A stretch of DNA of 49,539 bases from Bacteroidaceae bacterium. GTDB taxonomy: Bacteria; Bacteroidota; Bacteroidia; Bacteroidales; Bacteroidaceae. The notes beneath the pieces were generated by a model, which worked only from the letters and a program-made list of their open reading frames with translations, had not been told where the DNA came from and made no database searches. Of this stretch, positions 37,653-46,478 are shown one piece after another (the stretch's first letter is position 1; every line of letters begins with the position of its first letter). The stretch covers positions 1 to 49,539 of the forward strand of contig CAADWS010000207.1 of NCBI GenBank assembly GCA_900752815.1, in the 5' to 3' direction. The translations under genes and the position numbers were made by a program.

Positions 37653-37660
37653 CAAATGTA
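37653..37660 (-). promoter_or_regulatory. Candidate -7 element for the large lipoprotein gene
   Basis: Minus strand reads TACATTTG, matching TAnnTTTG, about 147 bp before the start at 37505. The divergent region 37506-37849 holds this element and one for the DPP gene; no gene or array cell is visible there. Confidence 0.4.
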
Positions 37661-37748
37661 AGGATAAAAAAAAGAGGTGTGATAATCTTTTTGCCAAAAA
37701 AACATGATTTTACGGGGAAGAAAAGCAGCAGGTTAGTGTAAAAGCCTG

Positions 37749-37756
37749 TATCTTTG
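37749..37756 (+). promoter_or_regulatory. Candidate -7 element for the DPP-type peptidase gene
   Basis: TATCTTTG matches TAnnTTTG, 93 bp before the ATG at 37850. No convincing -33 TTG at the usual spacing. Confidence 0.45.
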
Positions 37757-37849
37757 CCGCGTCTTCGGACAGGGGGATGGCTTTCGGCCCGCTGCCGAAG
37801 AAACCGTTATGAAAAACAAACTTTTCCAACAAACGAAAATAAGAGAACT

Positions 37850-40096
37850 ATGAAAAAGATTTTCTGCATGACCGCCGCTCTGCTGCTGGGCGTTTCTGCG
37901 CTGTGGGCACAGGGCACGGCCGACGACTACCGGCGGGCCTATGACGTCAAGTCGCTCTTTTCCTCCGACAAGGTGTATTATTCCGGCGTGGATGCCCATT
38001 GGATAGGGCAGACACACGCCTTCTGGTATGTGCGGCATACGCCCGAGGGCGACTTCTACCAGCTGGTGGATGCCGACAGCCGTGAGCGGAGCCTGCTGTT
38101 CAACCACGACAGTCTGGCTGTGGCGCTGCGGACGGCGAGCGGGCGCGAGGTGCGGCCCGGAGGACTGGGTCTGCGGCGGCTGAGCGTCAGCGACGACCGC
38201 AAAACGCTCGACTTTGAATTTGCCGGCCGCCGCTGGCACTACCGTCTGGAGGGAAACGCGCTGGAGTGCAGGGGTGACGTGCCGGCTCCGCGCAAAGGCC
38301 GCCACTGGATGGAGGTGGACGACGAGAAGGGCGGCGGACCCGTGACTTCGCCCGACGGCAAGTGGGTAGCCTACGTCCGTGAGAACAATGTGTGGGTGCG
38401 CGAGAAGGCCACAGGACGCGAGCGACAGCTCAGCTACGACGGCACCATCGGCTTCTACTATTCCAGCTACATCCGCTGGTCGCCCGACAGCCGGAAACTC
38501 GTTTCCTGCAAGTTGCGTCCGGCCGAAAAGCGCTATGTCTACTATGTGGAGTCGTCGCCGTCCGACCAGCTGCAGCCCCGTCTGCACAAGCAGGAATACG
38601 CGAAGCCGGGCGACGAACTGACTTTCAAGGTGCCCTGCATCTTCCACGTGGAGACGGGCAAGGCCGTTGTGCCTTCCACGGAGCTGTTCAGCCGCCAGTA
38701 TGCGCTGCACGCGCCGCAGTGGACGGCAGATTCGAAGCACATCATTTTCGACTATAACGAACGCGGCCATAAGGTGTACCGGGTGCTGGAATGCTCGGCC
38801 GAAACGGGCGAGGTGCGCCCCATCATCGAGGAAACGCATGACAAGTATGTGAACTACACCCGCTACTTCCGCCACAATCTGGCCGACGGCCGCCACATCA
38901 TCTGGATGAGCGAGCGCGACAACTGGAACCACCTCTACATGTACGACCGCACTACGGGCCGGCCCACCCATCAGATAACGAAGGGAGAATGGTATGTGCG
39001 CGAGGTGCTTCGTGTGGACGAGGAGAACAAGTGGATTTATTTCTCGGCCAACGGCGTGAACCGCAACGAGGACCCTTATCACATCCGCTACTACCGCATC
39101 GGCTTCGACGGCCGCAACATGGAGGACCTCACACCGGCCAAGGGTATGCATTCGGCCCGTTTTTCGGCCGACATGGCCTATCTGGTCGACGTCTGCTCCA
39201 CGGCCGAGGTGCCGCCCGTGGCCGTGCTGCGCAGCGGCACCGACGGGCGGAAGGTGATGTCGCTCGAAAAGGCCGATATCAGCCGGCTCGAGGCTGCGGG
39301 ATGGCGCAAGCCCGAAGTGTTCTCGGCCAAGGGCCGCGACGGAAAAACGGACATCTGGGGCCTGATTTACCGGCCGAGCAACTTTTCGCCCGACAAGCGG
39401 TATCCCATAGTGGAATACATCTACCAGGGACCGGGCAGCCAGTATGTGCCCAAGTCGTTCATCAGCTACGACTGGAACATGAGTTCGCTGGCCGAACTGG
39501 GCTTCATCGTGGTCATGGTCGACGGCATGAGCACCTCCTTCCGTTCGCGCGAGTTTGAAAACGTCTGCTACCAGAACCTGCAGGATGCCGGCCTGCCCGA
39601 CCATATGGCCTGGCTCCGTGCCGCTGCCCGGAAGTATCCCTATATGGACATCGACCGCGTAGGCATCTTCGGCGCGTCGGCCGGCGGCCAGGAATCGACC
39701 AACGCCGTGCTGCTGCACCCCGACTTCTACAAGGCGGCCTATTCGGCCTGCGGCTGCCACGACAACCGGATGGACAAAATCTGGTGGAACGAGCTGTGGA
39801 TGGGCTATCCCGTGGGCGAACAGTATCGCAAGAGCTCGAACGTGGAGAATGCGCATCTGCTGCGCCGGCCGCTGATGCTCGTCGTGGGCGAACTGGACGA
39901 CAATGTGGACCCGGCCTCGACGATGCAGGTGGCCGATGCCCTCATCAAGGCCCGGAAGGACTTTGAACTGGTGGTGCTGCCGGGCGCCGGCCACACCATG
40001 GGCGAGCTCTTCGGAGAGCGCAAGCGCTTCGATTTCTTCGTGCGCCATCTGATGGGCGTCACGCCGCCTTCATGGGACGAAGTGAAAATACGCTGA
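37850..40096 (+). CDS. S9 family dipeptidyl peptidase (DPP IV-like)
   Basis: A 748-aa exported serine peptidase removing dipeptides from peptide N-termini. I start at 37850 (MKKIFCMTAALLLGVSALWAQG, a clear signal peptide); the frame extends to 37754 over promoter-like sequence. The N-terminal beta-propeller spans about 60-500 (TSPDGKWVAYVRENNVWV, RWSPDSRKLVSCKL, LYMYDRTTG). The alpha/beta-hydrolase domain follows, with catalytic S610 (GIFGASAGGQES), the Asp region DDNVD (683-687) and H715 (LPGAGHTMG). Proline-specific DPP IV is the closest match in layout, but the exact specificity is not certain. Such enzymes support peptide use in Bacteroidales. A terminator follows directly. Confidence 0.9.
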   Translation: MKKIFCMTAALLLGVSALWAQGTADDYRRAYDVKSLFSSDKVYYSGVDAHWIGQTHAFWYVRHTPEGDFYQLVDADSRERSLLFNHDSLAVALRTASGREVRPGGLGLRRLSVSDDRKTLDFEFAGRRWHYRLEGNALECRGDVPAPRKGRHWMEVDDEKGGGPVTSPDGKWVAYVRENNVWVREKATGRERQLSYDGTIGFYYSSYIRWSPDSRKLVSCKLRPAEKRYVYYVESSPSDQLQPRLHKQEYAKPGDELTFKVPCIFHVETGKAVVPSTELFSRQYALHAPQWTADSKHIIFDYNERGHKVYRVLECSAETGEVRPIIEETHDKYVNYTRYFRHNLADGRHIIWMSERDNWNHLYMYDRTTGRPTHQITKGEWYVREVLRVDEENKWIYFSANGVNRNEDPYHIRYYRIGFDGRNMEDLTPAKGMHSARFSADMAYLVDVCSTAEVPPVAVLRSGTDGRKVMSLEKADISRLEAAGWRKPEVFSAKGRDGKTDIWGLIYRPSNFSPDKRYPIVEYIYQGPGSQYVPKSFISYDWNMSSLAELGFIVVMVDGMSTSFRSREFENVCYQNLQDAGLPDHMAWLRAAARKYPYMDIDRVGIFGASAGGQESTNAVLLHPDFYKAAYSACGCHDNRMDKIWWNELWMGYPVGEQYRKSSNVENAHLLRRPLMLVVGELDDNVDPASTMQVADALIKARKDFELVVLPGAGHTMGELFGERKRFDFFVRHLMGVTPPSWDEVKIR

Positions 40097-40102
40097 CCGT
40101 CT

Positions 40103-40143
40103 TCCCCTCCGGCCGCCTCAGCGCCGCCGGAGGGGATTTTTTT
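40103..40143 (+). terminator. Terminator after the DPP-type peptidase gene
   Basis: TCCCCTCCGGC (40103-40113) pairs with GCCGGAGGGGA (40126-40136), followed by seven T. It lies 6 bp after the stop. Confidence 0.85.
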
Positions 40144-40188
40144 CTGTTTCCGCCCTTCCCGCGGAGCCGGATTTTACCGGAAAAAACA

Positions 40189-40283
40189 CTCAGTACTTTC
40201 GTAAAAACAGTCAGTACTTTAGAAAATTCTATCCTTACTTTAGAAAAAACAGTCAGTACTTTCGTTGAAACGGTCCTTACTGC
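40189..40283. repeat. 21-bp-grid array R6, five cells, all inverted
   Basis: Cores start at 40189 (CTCAGTACTTT), 40210 (GTCAGTACTTT), 40231 (ATCCTTACTTT), 40252 (GTCAGTACTTT) and 40273 (GTCCTTACTGC), all 21 bp apart and all inverted. The last is decayed at its AAA end and its spacers contain G and C (CGTTGAAACG), so it looks like a degenerating fifth cell. The array lies between the convergent DPP and sialidase genes; each gene has its own terminator outside the array. Confidence 0.9.
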
Positions 40284-40366
40284 TGTTGAAACCCTACCGG
40301 TCCGCGTGTCGGATTCCCCGGCCGTCCGGGCCTCTCATCCGGCGATTGGACCGGGGGAAAGAAAGG

Positions 40367-40410
40367 AAAAAGGGCTGCACCGCCGTTTGCATGCGGGTGC
40401 AGCCCTTTTT
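40367..40410 (-). terminator. Terminator after the sialidase gene
   Basis: AAAAAGGGCTGCACC (40367-40381) pairs perfectly with GGTGCAGCCCTTTTT (40396-40410). The symmetrical A and T ends allow function in both directions; it lies 36 bp after the sialidase stop. Confidence 0.85.
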
Positions 40411-40445
40411 GTGTCAGAGGAAAGGAGCGGTTGCCGGAGCTTCCG

Positions 40446-43400
40446 TTACTTGACGAGCACCTTGCGGCCGTCGGAAGTGACGAAGATGCCGTGGGCGGGA
40501 CGTTCCACCGGCCGGCCGTTCAGATCGTAGAAGCGGACCGCCTTGCCGTCGGCCTCCACGCTGCCGATGCCTACGGGGTCGCCCGCCGTCGTGGTCAGGG
40601 GCAGTGTGGCTGCCTCGCTGTCGCTGATGAAGTAGGCCGTGTTGGCCGCTACATTGCCCGTTGCGGCGCTGCGGCGGCGGAAGGTGCCGTTGTTGAGGGT
40701 GTAGAGTCCGCTGGCTGCCACGTTGCGGCTGCAATAAACGCCGTGGAAGAGGTCGGTCGTGCCGCCATCCTCATCGCCACCGGCTTCGGCATCCGGCATT
40801 TCGCCGCTCAGCGGGAAGGCATAGCGTCCCGGTTCGCCGGCCACCACCATGGGCTGTCCCGGTGCGACGGGCGAAGTCAGCGGCCGGAGCAGAACGCATT
40901 CCACTCCCTCTATTTCCGTGCGTCCGTCGGTGGTGTAGGCTTCCACCTCGTCGGGCAGGCTGACGCCGAAGGGCAGGCACAGCGTGGTGTAGCCGCTGGC
41001 GGGCATCGTCAGGAGATATTCGTCGACGGGCTCGACATACCAGAGGGAGGCCGGGGCACTGTCGGTCCAGGGCACGAGGCGTACGCCGTCGCCGGCCAGA
41101 TGGAGGCCGCCGTTGGAGCCGGTCTTGTTGGTGCATACCACTTCGCTCTGGCCGTTGTTGGCGCCTTCGATGCGGTAGATGCCGGCTCCGATGGTTGAAG
41201 TCAGCGTGGCCGGTTCCGTTTCGAGGTTGCCGAGCGGGCCGAGGTAGTTTTCAAAGTTCACGCTGTGGATGTAATAGCAGTGGTCGGTGCCGGCCGGTAC
41301 GAGCCGGAACAGCTGATCGGCCGTCTGCTGGTTGGAGGCTGCGGCCCGGTAGGCCGTCGTTCCGCCGCCCATGTAGAGCGTTCCGCCGGCCCGGTTGGTG
41401 TTGCGCAGACGGTAGAGGCGGTCGGCTTCCACCCTGACGCGGGGCACGTCGCGCAGCGCGCGGTTGAGCGCCTCGTAGTGCTCCTTGTCGGGCTGGCTGC
41501 GGTAGGCTTCGAGTGCCTCTTCCACGCCCTGCAGTCCGCCGGGTATGACGGTGCCCACGTAGGGCTTGTCGGTTTCCTCCAGCGCAGCCGTCTTGCTGTC
41601 GATGCCGGCGGCCGTGATGGCGTTGCGGTCGGCTTCGGCGGAGTAGGAGTAAAGGCTGTCGGTAATCTGCTCGATGCTGTAGTTCTTGTAGATGATGGAA
41701 TAGCCGCCACCGCCGCTTCCGCAGTAGGTTTCCTCCTCATAGAGGAAGCCGATGGTCGAGTCGGCCTGCAGGCACATGGTGGAATAGGCCGAGCCGAGCT
41801 GACTGGACTGGTGGCGTCCGTCCCAGTTGGCGGCAATGCTGTCGGGCGATACGAAGTCGGCCAGTGAGGCCAGTTCCTTGTAGTAGATGCCCACGTTGGT
41901 GCGCCCGTTGCCGAAGGGGAGCGACTGCAGGAGCAGATACATGTGCTGCTGGTCGGCGCGGCGTACCACGGGAACGAGAAGCACTTCGCCGTTGGTGCTG
42001 TTGCCCTGCGCCGTCACGCCGTTGTTGCTGGCGCCCGAGAAGACCATCTTGCCCCAGGTGCCTTCGGCCGTGCGTGAGTCGGTGAAGGTGTAGATGTTGT
42101 AGTAGCGGCCGCCGCTGCAGCGCGAACTCAGGAGGATGGAGCCGTCGGGCAGTTCCTCAGCCTTCGGTTCGTCGCCGCCTGAGGGGATGGGAGCGCGGTC
42201 GGTGCCGCCAAGTACGGTCCAGTTGTGTCCGAAGTCATCGGAATAGAGCACAAAGTTGGTGAAGGCACCCTTGACGTCGCGCACGAGCGCTACGCAGTAG
42301 AGCCGGTAATATTCACCCACCTTGGTGGTTTCGCTTTGCATGATTCGTCCGGAGGCGATGAACATGGAGGGCACGGGGCCGTAGGGTGAGTTGTCAAACT
42401 GGGCGTAGATGCTTTCCGCGATGTCCACGGGGTCGCTCCAGGTGCGTCCGTTGTCGTTGCTGTAGAAGCAGGCAATGTTCTGATGGTTGTCGCGTGTGCC
42501 GTTGAAGAAGGAAACGTTGCCGGCGCAGCTCATGACGAGCACTTCACTGCTTTCACGGTCGGCCACGATGCAGGGGTCGCCGAATCCCACGTGCATGAAG
42601 TCGGGCGATGCCGCTCCCTGGCCTTCCACAATGGGGAAGATGTCGCCCCAGGTGCGCCCGTTGTCCTCGCTGATGCGGGCGTGGAGGTCGATGCGGCCCT
42701 TGTTGGCCATGCCGATGTCTGTGCGGCTGTGGCGGTAGTCGGCCACGGCGATGAGGTCACCGTTGCTGGCCTTGGCGATGGCCGGAATGCGGTAGGGGAT
42801 AGCGGCTGTGGTGGGCGTGGTGAACACGGGGAAGAAGGGCTCCGGCTCCACCCGTGAATGCCGGATGCGCACGGTGAAGTTGCGGAAGGTGACGCCTTTG
42901 TTTCCTCCCTTGATGACGAAGGCGGCCTGCGGCTCCTCGAGTCCTTCCACTTCGATGTGTTGCGGCTCGGTGCCGGTCGTTACGGTCTGTGTGCCTGCGG
43001 TGAGTGTCAGGCTGTAGCTGCCGTCGCCGTTGTGGTTGACGGCATCGAAGCTGTAGCCTTCGACAATGTAGCCTTGGGGAGCGCGTAGCGTGTAGGTGCA
43101 GCTGCCGCCGTTGCCCACGTAGCCCACGATGCAGTCGTCCTCGGTGGTCATGTTGTTGAGGCCCGAATTGAGCGAAAAACCTTCCAGTTCGCTGCTGGTC
43201 CAGTTGGAATGCCAGGTTTTCGAGGGGTTGCTCGCCGTGAACTGGCCGGTGGAGGTCAGAATGTCAAGGTCGATGGCGGCAATGCTGAAGGTCAGCGTGG
43301 AACCGGCCCCTTTACCTTCGGCCCAGAAGGCCAGTTTGCCCAGTTCGGCAAAGTTGTTGACGGCATAGGGAGTGCCGTGCAGCAACATGTAGTAGCCTTC

Positions 43401-43847
43401 GACATTGGGCAGGCTGGTGGACTCGCTGAAGTCCCAGGTGCCGACATAGCCGTCGGGCAGATTGCCGGCCTCGCACATTACCGGGTAGGTGGTGCCGCCC
43501 GTTCCGGCCTGTCCGGCCATGCTTTCCATGCGGGTGGAAGAGGCGAGCACTTTTCCGGCGCCGGCCTGCTTGTTGTAGAGGGCATAGCCGGCGTCGCCGT
43601 TGTCGACGAAGCACCACAGGTCGGCATCGTCGTAGGCCGACTGGGTGCGCTGGAGCGCAATGTAGGGCTGGTCGGCGTTGTCGGACAGGTAGTGCTGGCT
43701 TTTGCCAATCCGCAGCGTGTACCAGGTGGTACCCTTGGCAAATTGCCCGTTCTCAACGGTGGTGGTGCGGAAGGGTTCCGCGGCTTCCAGGTGCGGAAGC
43801 AGGCCTGCTGTCAGCAGCAGGCTGCAGAGTAAACGTTTCAGATGCAT
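40446..43847 (-). CDS. GH33 exo-alpha-sialidase, multidomain, exported
   Basis: An 1133-aa secreted sialidase releasing terminal sialic acid from host glycoconjugates. Signal peptide: MHLKRLLCSLLLTAGLLPHLEA. After about 330 residues of N-terminal beta domains comes the six-bladed propeller: the RIP motif at R353-P355 (IPYRIPAIA), DYRHSRTDIG, and Asp boxes at 393-400 (SEDNGRTW), 463-470 (SNDNGRTW) and 536-543 (SDDFGHNW). The remaining 350 residues are extra beta domains, ending in VRFYDLNGRPV...GRKVLVK, which resembles the C-terminal sorting-type modules of secreted Bacteroidales proteins (type IX secretion in some genera). Whether that system exists here cannot be told. It follows floA on the same strand by 118 bp. 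Confidence 0.92.
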   Translation of the reverse strand: MHLKRLLCSLLLTAGLLPHLEAAEPFRTTTVENGQFAKGTTWYTLRIGKSQHYLSDNADQPYIALQRTQSAYDDADLWCFVDNGDAGYALYNKQAGAGKVLASSTRMESMAGQAGTGGTTYPVMCEAGNLPDGYVGTWDFSESTSLPNVEGYYMLLHGTPYAVNNFAELGKLAFWAEGKGAGSTLTFSIAAIDLDILTSTGQFTASNPSKTWHSNWTSSELEGFSLNSGLNNMTTEDDCIVGYVGNGGSCTYTLRAPQGYIVEGYSFDAVNHNGDGSYSLTLTAGTQTVTTGTEPQHIEVEGLEEPQAAFVIKGGNKGVTFRNFTVRIRHSRVEPEPFFPVFTTPTTAAIPYRIPAIAKASNGDLIAVADYRHSRTDIGMANKGRIDLHARISEDNGRTWGDIFPIVEGQGAASPDFMHVGFGDPCIVADRESSEVLVMSCAGNVSFFNGTRDNHQNIACFYSNDNGRTWSDPVDIAESIYAQFDNSPYGPVPSMFIASGRIMQSETTKVGEYYRLYCVALVRDVKGAFTNFVLYSDDFGHNWTVLGGTDRAPIPSGGDEPKAEELPDGSILLSSRCSGGRYYNIYTFTDSRTAEGTWGKMVFSGASNNGVTAQGNSTNGEVLLVPVVRRADQQHMYLLLQSLPFGNGRTNVGIYYKELASLADFVSPDSIAANWDGRHQSSQLGSAYSTMCLQADSTIGFLYEEETYCGSGGGGYSIIYKNYSIEQITDSLYSYSAEADRNAITAAGIDSKTAALEETDKPYVGTVIPGGLQGVEEALEAYRSQPDKEHYEALNRALRDVPRVRVEADRLYRLRNTNRAGGTLYMGGGTTAYRAAASNQQTADQLFRLVPAGTDHCYYIHSVNFENYLGPLGNLETEPATLTSTIGAGIYRIEGANNGQSEVVCTNKTGSNGGLHLAGDGVRLVPWTDSAPASLWYVEPVDEYLLTMPASGYTTLCLPFGVSLPDEVEAYTTDGRTEIEGVECVLLRPLTSPVAPGQPMVVAGEPGRYAFPLSGEMPDAEAGGDEDGGTTDLFHGVYCSRNVAASGLYTLNNGTFRRRSAATGNVAANTAYFISDSEAATLPLTTTAGDPVGIGSVEADGKAVRFYDLNGRPVERPAHGIFVTSDGRKVLVK

Positions 43848-43965
43848 GAGAATATATGATTTAGAAAAATGAATGTGGTGAAAAAACGTGACAGGGACTG
43901 TTCCTGAATTGTGGCATGTGCTGCCGGCGACTTTGATGGGACAGAAAGCAATCTATGGGGCCGGC

Positions 43966-44967
43966 TTATTTCAGCAGATCGCTCACGTCGCCCTTGGTCA
44001 GTTTGGCTATGTTGTCGCGCATGGAGGTGTCGCCCTTGAGGTTCTCCAGACGGTAATAGTCCATGAATCCCATGTTGCCGTCGCGCAGGGCCTGTGCCAG
44101 GGCTTTGGGCACTTCGGCCTCGGCCTGTATGACTTCGGCGCGGGCTTCCTGCGCCTTGGCCTTCATTTCCTGTTCGGTGGCCACGGCCATGGCCCGGCGC
44201 TCCTCGGCCTTGGCCTGTGCGATGTTCTTGTCGGCATTGGCCTGGTCCATCTGGAGGGTGGCGCCGATGTTCTTGCCCACGTCGATGTCGGCGATGTCGA
44301 TGGAAAGGATTTCATAGGCCGTACCGGCGTCGAGTCCCTTGCGGAGCACGAGTTTGGAGATGCTGTCGGGATTTTCGAGTACGCTTTCGTGCGATTCGGC
44401 CGAGCCGATGCTCGACACGATGCCTTCGCCCACACGCGCCAGGATGGTGTCTTCGCCCGCACCGCCCACGAGCTGGTGGATGTTGGCTCTCACGGTGACA
44501 CGCGCCTTGGCGATGAGCTGGATGCCGTTCTTGGCTACGGCCGCTACGGGCGGTGTGTCGATGACTTTGGGGTTGACACTGGTCTGTACGGCTTCGAAGA
44601 CGTCGCGTCCGGCCAGGTCGATGGCCGTTGCCTTTTCAAAGGAAAGGTCGATGTTGGCTTTCGAGGCCGATACCAGGGCGTGTACCACGCGCTGTACGTG
44701 TCCGCCCGTCATGTAGTGGGCTTCAAGGTTGTCGCGCGTAATGCTTTTGAGCCCGGCCTTGTGGGCTTCGATGAGGCTCGGCACGATGATATTGGGCGGC
44801 ACGTTGCGGATGCGCATCAGGAAGAGCTGAATCAGCGAAATGTGAACGCCGGAGACTTTGGCCGACATCCAGAGGAAAAACGGTACGAAGTGGAAGAAAA
44901 TCATCAGGAAGATGACCACTGCGAAAAACAGAATGGCGGGAAATAGGATACTTGTGCCCATATGCAT
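43966..44967 (-). CDS. floA: Flotillin-like protein FloA
   Basis: A 333-aa membrane scaffold protein of functional membrane microdomains. An N-terminal hydrophobic hairpin segment (about 5-35) anchors it; the SPFH domain follows ([62 protein letters not shown]), then an alanine/glutamate-rich coiled coil (about 240-300, [19 protein letters not shown]). The length is right for FloA. The ATG at 44961 (MGTSILF) is an alternative start. A well-formed promoter lies upstream. The sialidase gene downstream may be partly co-transcribed; the NfeD partner is not adjacent. Confidence 0.9.
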   Translation of the reverse strand: MHMGTSILFPAILFFAVVIFLMIFFHFVPFFLWMSAKVSGVHISLIQLFLMRIRNVPPNIIVPSLIEAHKAGLKSITRDNLEAHYMTGGHVQRVVHALVSASKANIDLSFEKATAIDLAGRDVFEAVQTSVNPKVIDTPPVAAVAKNGIQLIAKARVTVRANIHQLVGGAGEDTILARVGEGIVSSIGSAESHESVLENPDSISKLVLRKGLDAGTAYEILSIDIADIDVGKNIGATLQMDQANADKNIAQAKAEERRAMAVATEQEMKAKAQEARAEVIQAEAEVPKALAQALRDGNMGFMDYYRLENLKGDTSMRDNIAKLTKGDVSDLLK

Positions 44968-45105
44968 GATAAAATTTGAGGTTAAGCACGGAAAGATTTC
45001 CGGCGGCCGTGGGGCAGCGGGACTTGCGACGGAGTCCGTTGCCGGCGGAGATAAAGAGCGGAGATGCCGCCGGAGGGGGAGGGCGCTGAGCGCCCGATGC
45101 TTTTA

Positions 45106-45134
45106 CAAAAATACGATTTTCCTCAGAAGCACAA
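45106..45134 (-). promoter_or_regulatory. Promoter of floA
   Basis: Minus strand: TTG (45132-45134), an 18-bp gap, then TATTTTTG (45106-45113), about 139 bp before the floA start. It sits inside the gap between the acyltransferase stop and floA. Confidence 0.55.
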
Positions 45135-45167
45135 GGCTTTTGCCCGTATTTTTTTGCTGTTTGTCGT

Positions 45168-46220
45168 TCAGTTGCGGTCAAGTTGCCGGCAGCGGTTGTC
45201 GAGCCAGACAATGAAGGGAAGGCGGTAGAGAGCCTTTTCGATGCGGGCAAAGGTGAAGAGGCGCAGCTGGTCGATAAGCGTGCAGGCCAGCAGGACGGCC
45301 AGCAGCGCGCCGCAGAGCGCGGGGAGATAGAGCAGCGGCGAGGAGGTGGGCAACTGGCGGAAAAGGTCCTTGACGTAGGGCCATGTGGCCGAGGCATTGT
45401 GGAGCAGAAGCACGGAGAGCGTGGACTGTGCCAGGTGGTTGACGAGCGGCCAGTGGCCGGCGGGCAGGGCCAGGAAGAACTGGAAGAAGGCGAAGGCCGA
45501 GAGAATGACCAGCGGGTTGTTGTAGTCGAACTGGTGCAGGTCGGTGCCGAGGCTGAGCGAGAGGCAGTGAAGGCCGGCAATGGTGCCGGTGCACACGGCA
45601 AAGAGCAGCAGGGAGGCGGAGAGCGACAGGCGCAGGTCGTAGCGCCGCACGCAGCGCATGAGCAGGTAGAGCACGCAGAAGGACAGAATGGAATAGCCCT
45701 GGGCGAAGTCCTGCATCCTGGCTCCTGGCTTCCAGGCAAACCACGTCTGGTAGACCAGCAGGAGCGTCACCACCGTGAGCAGCTGGCGGCGGGTGCTGCG
45801 CTCGGCAAAGGCATTGAGCACGGGCGAGAGAATCATCAGTCCGATGTAGGCCCGTACGAACCAGCTGCCGTTGGTGAGAAAATAGAGGCTTTCGGGTTGG
45901 AACCGGTCGTTGGCCCAGGCCAGCGCGCCGGTGACGACGGCGCAGAACAGGCAGATGTAGCCCAGATTGAGAAAGGCGCGCAGCTTCACGCGGATGGAGA
46001 AATAGCCGGAAATCATGATGAAGGCGTTCACACCGATGATGCCGCAGGCTTCGAGCACGATGCTGACCACGCTGTCTGTGTCGACGCGGCGGGGCATGCC
46101 GAGGGCATAGAACTGCGAATGGACCAGCAGGACGCAGAGAATGGAAAAGATGCGGCACAACTCGATGTTGGAGCAGCGGCGGGAGCGGCGGGAAGAGAGG
46201 GAGGAGACTTCGGTCGGCAT
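45168..46220 (-). CDS. Membrane acyltransferase (acyltransferase 3 family)
   Basis: A 350-aa integral membrane protein with about ten hydrophobic segments, predicted to transfer acyl groups (often acetyl) to sugars of a surface polysaccharide or lipid. The N-terminal motif NIELCRIFSILCVLLVHSQF carries the family histidine (about H34), and FIMISGYFSIRVKL and NGSWFVRAYIGLMILSPVLN are typical. The first 17 residues are Ser/Arg-rich and cytoplasmic. It stands alone, without neighbouring polysaccharide genes, so the acceptor cannot be inferred. Confidence 0.85.
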   Translation of the reverse strand: MPTEVSSLSSRRSRRCSNIELCRIFSILCVLLVHSQFYALGMPRRVDTDSVVSIVLEACGIIGVNAFIMISGYFSIRVKLRAFLNLGYICLFCAVVTGALAWANDRFQPESLYFLTNGSWFVRAYIGLMILSPVLNAFAERSTRRQLLTVVTLLLVYQTWFAWKPGARMQDFAQGYSILSFCVLYLLMRCVRRYDLRLSLSASLLLFAVCTGTIAGLHCLSLSLGTDLHQFDYNNPLVILSAFAFFQFFLALPAGHWPLVNHLAQSTLSVLLLHNASATWPYVKDLFRQLPTSSPLLYLPALCGALLAVLLACTLIDQLRLFTFARIEKALYRLPFIVWLDNRCRQLDRN

Positions 46221-46375
46221 GAAGGAGAGGATGGATAACGGATGTGGAGATGATGTGTGGCGGGAAAGGGGTAGCGGCTTCCGCTGCGGGCTGCCGGCGG
46301 GACGGCCCGCGTCCCGGCCGGGCCGTCGTGGCGGAAGAAACGGATGAAATTCCTGCCGGCGGGACGGTTTTTACG

Positions 46376-46449
46376 AAAGTAAGGATAGAAATTTCTAAAG
46401 TACTGACTGTTTTTTCTAAAGTACTGACAGTTTTTCCGAAAGTACTGAG
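46376..46449. repeat. 21-bp-grid array R7, four cells, all direct
   Basis: Cores start at 46376 (AAAGTAAGGAT), 46397 (AAAGTACTGAC), 46418 (AAAGTACTGAC) and 46439 (AAAGTACTGAG), all direct and 21 bp apart. Spacers are AGAAATTTCT, TGTTTTTTCT and AGTTTTTCCG. It lies between the AEC transporter gene and the acyltransferase gene, both on the minus strand. With no inverted pair it cannot fold into a core-to-core hairpin. Confidence 0.9.
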
Positions 46450-46478
46450 TGTTTTCTCCCTTCCGCGCCGCGCCGCCG

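Noticed and set aside
37733..40048. A 771-aa open frame on the minus strand opposite the DPP gene
   Set aside because: The plus frame carries the S9 catalytic triad and a signal peptide; the minus frame has no recognisable features.
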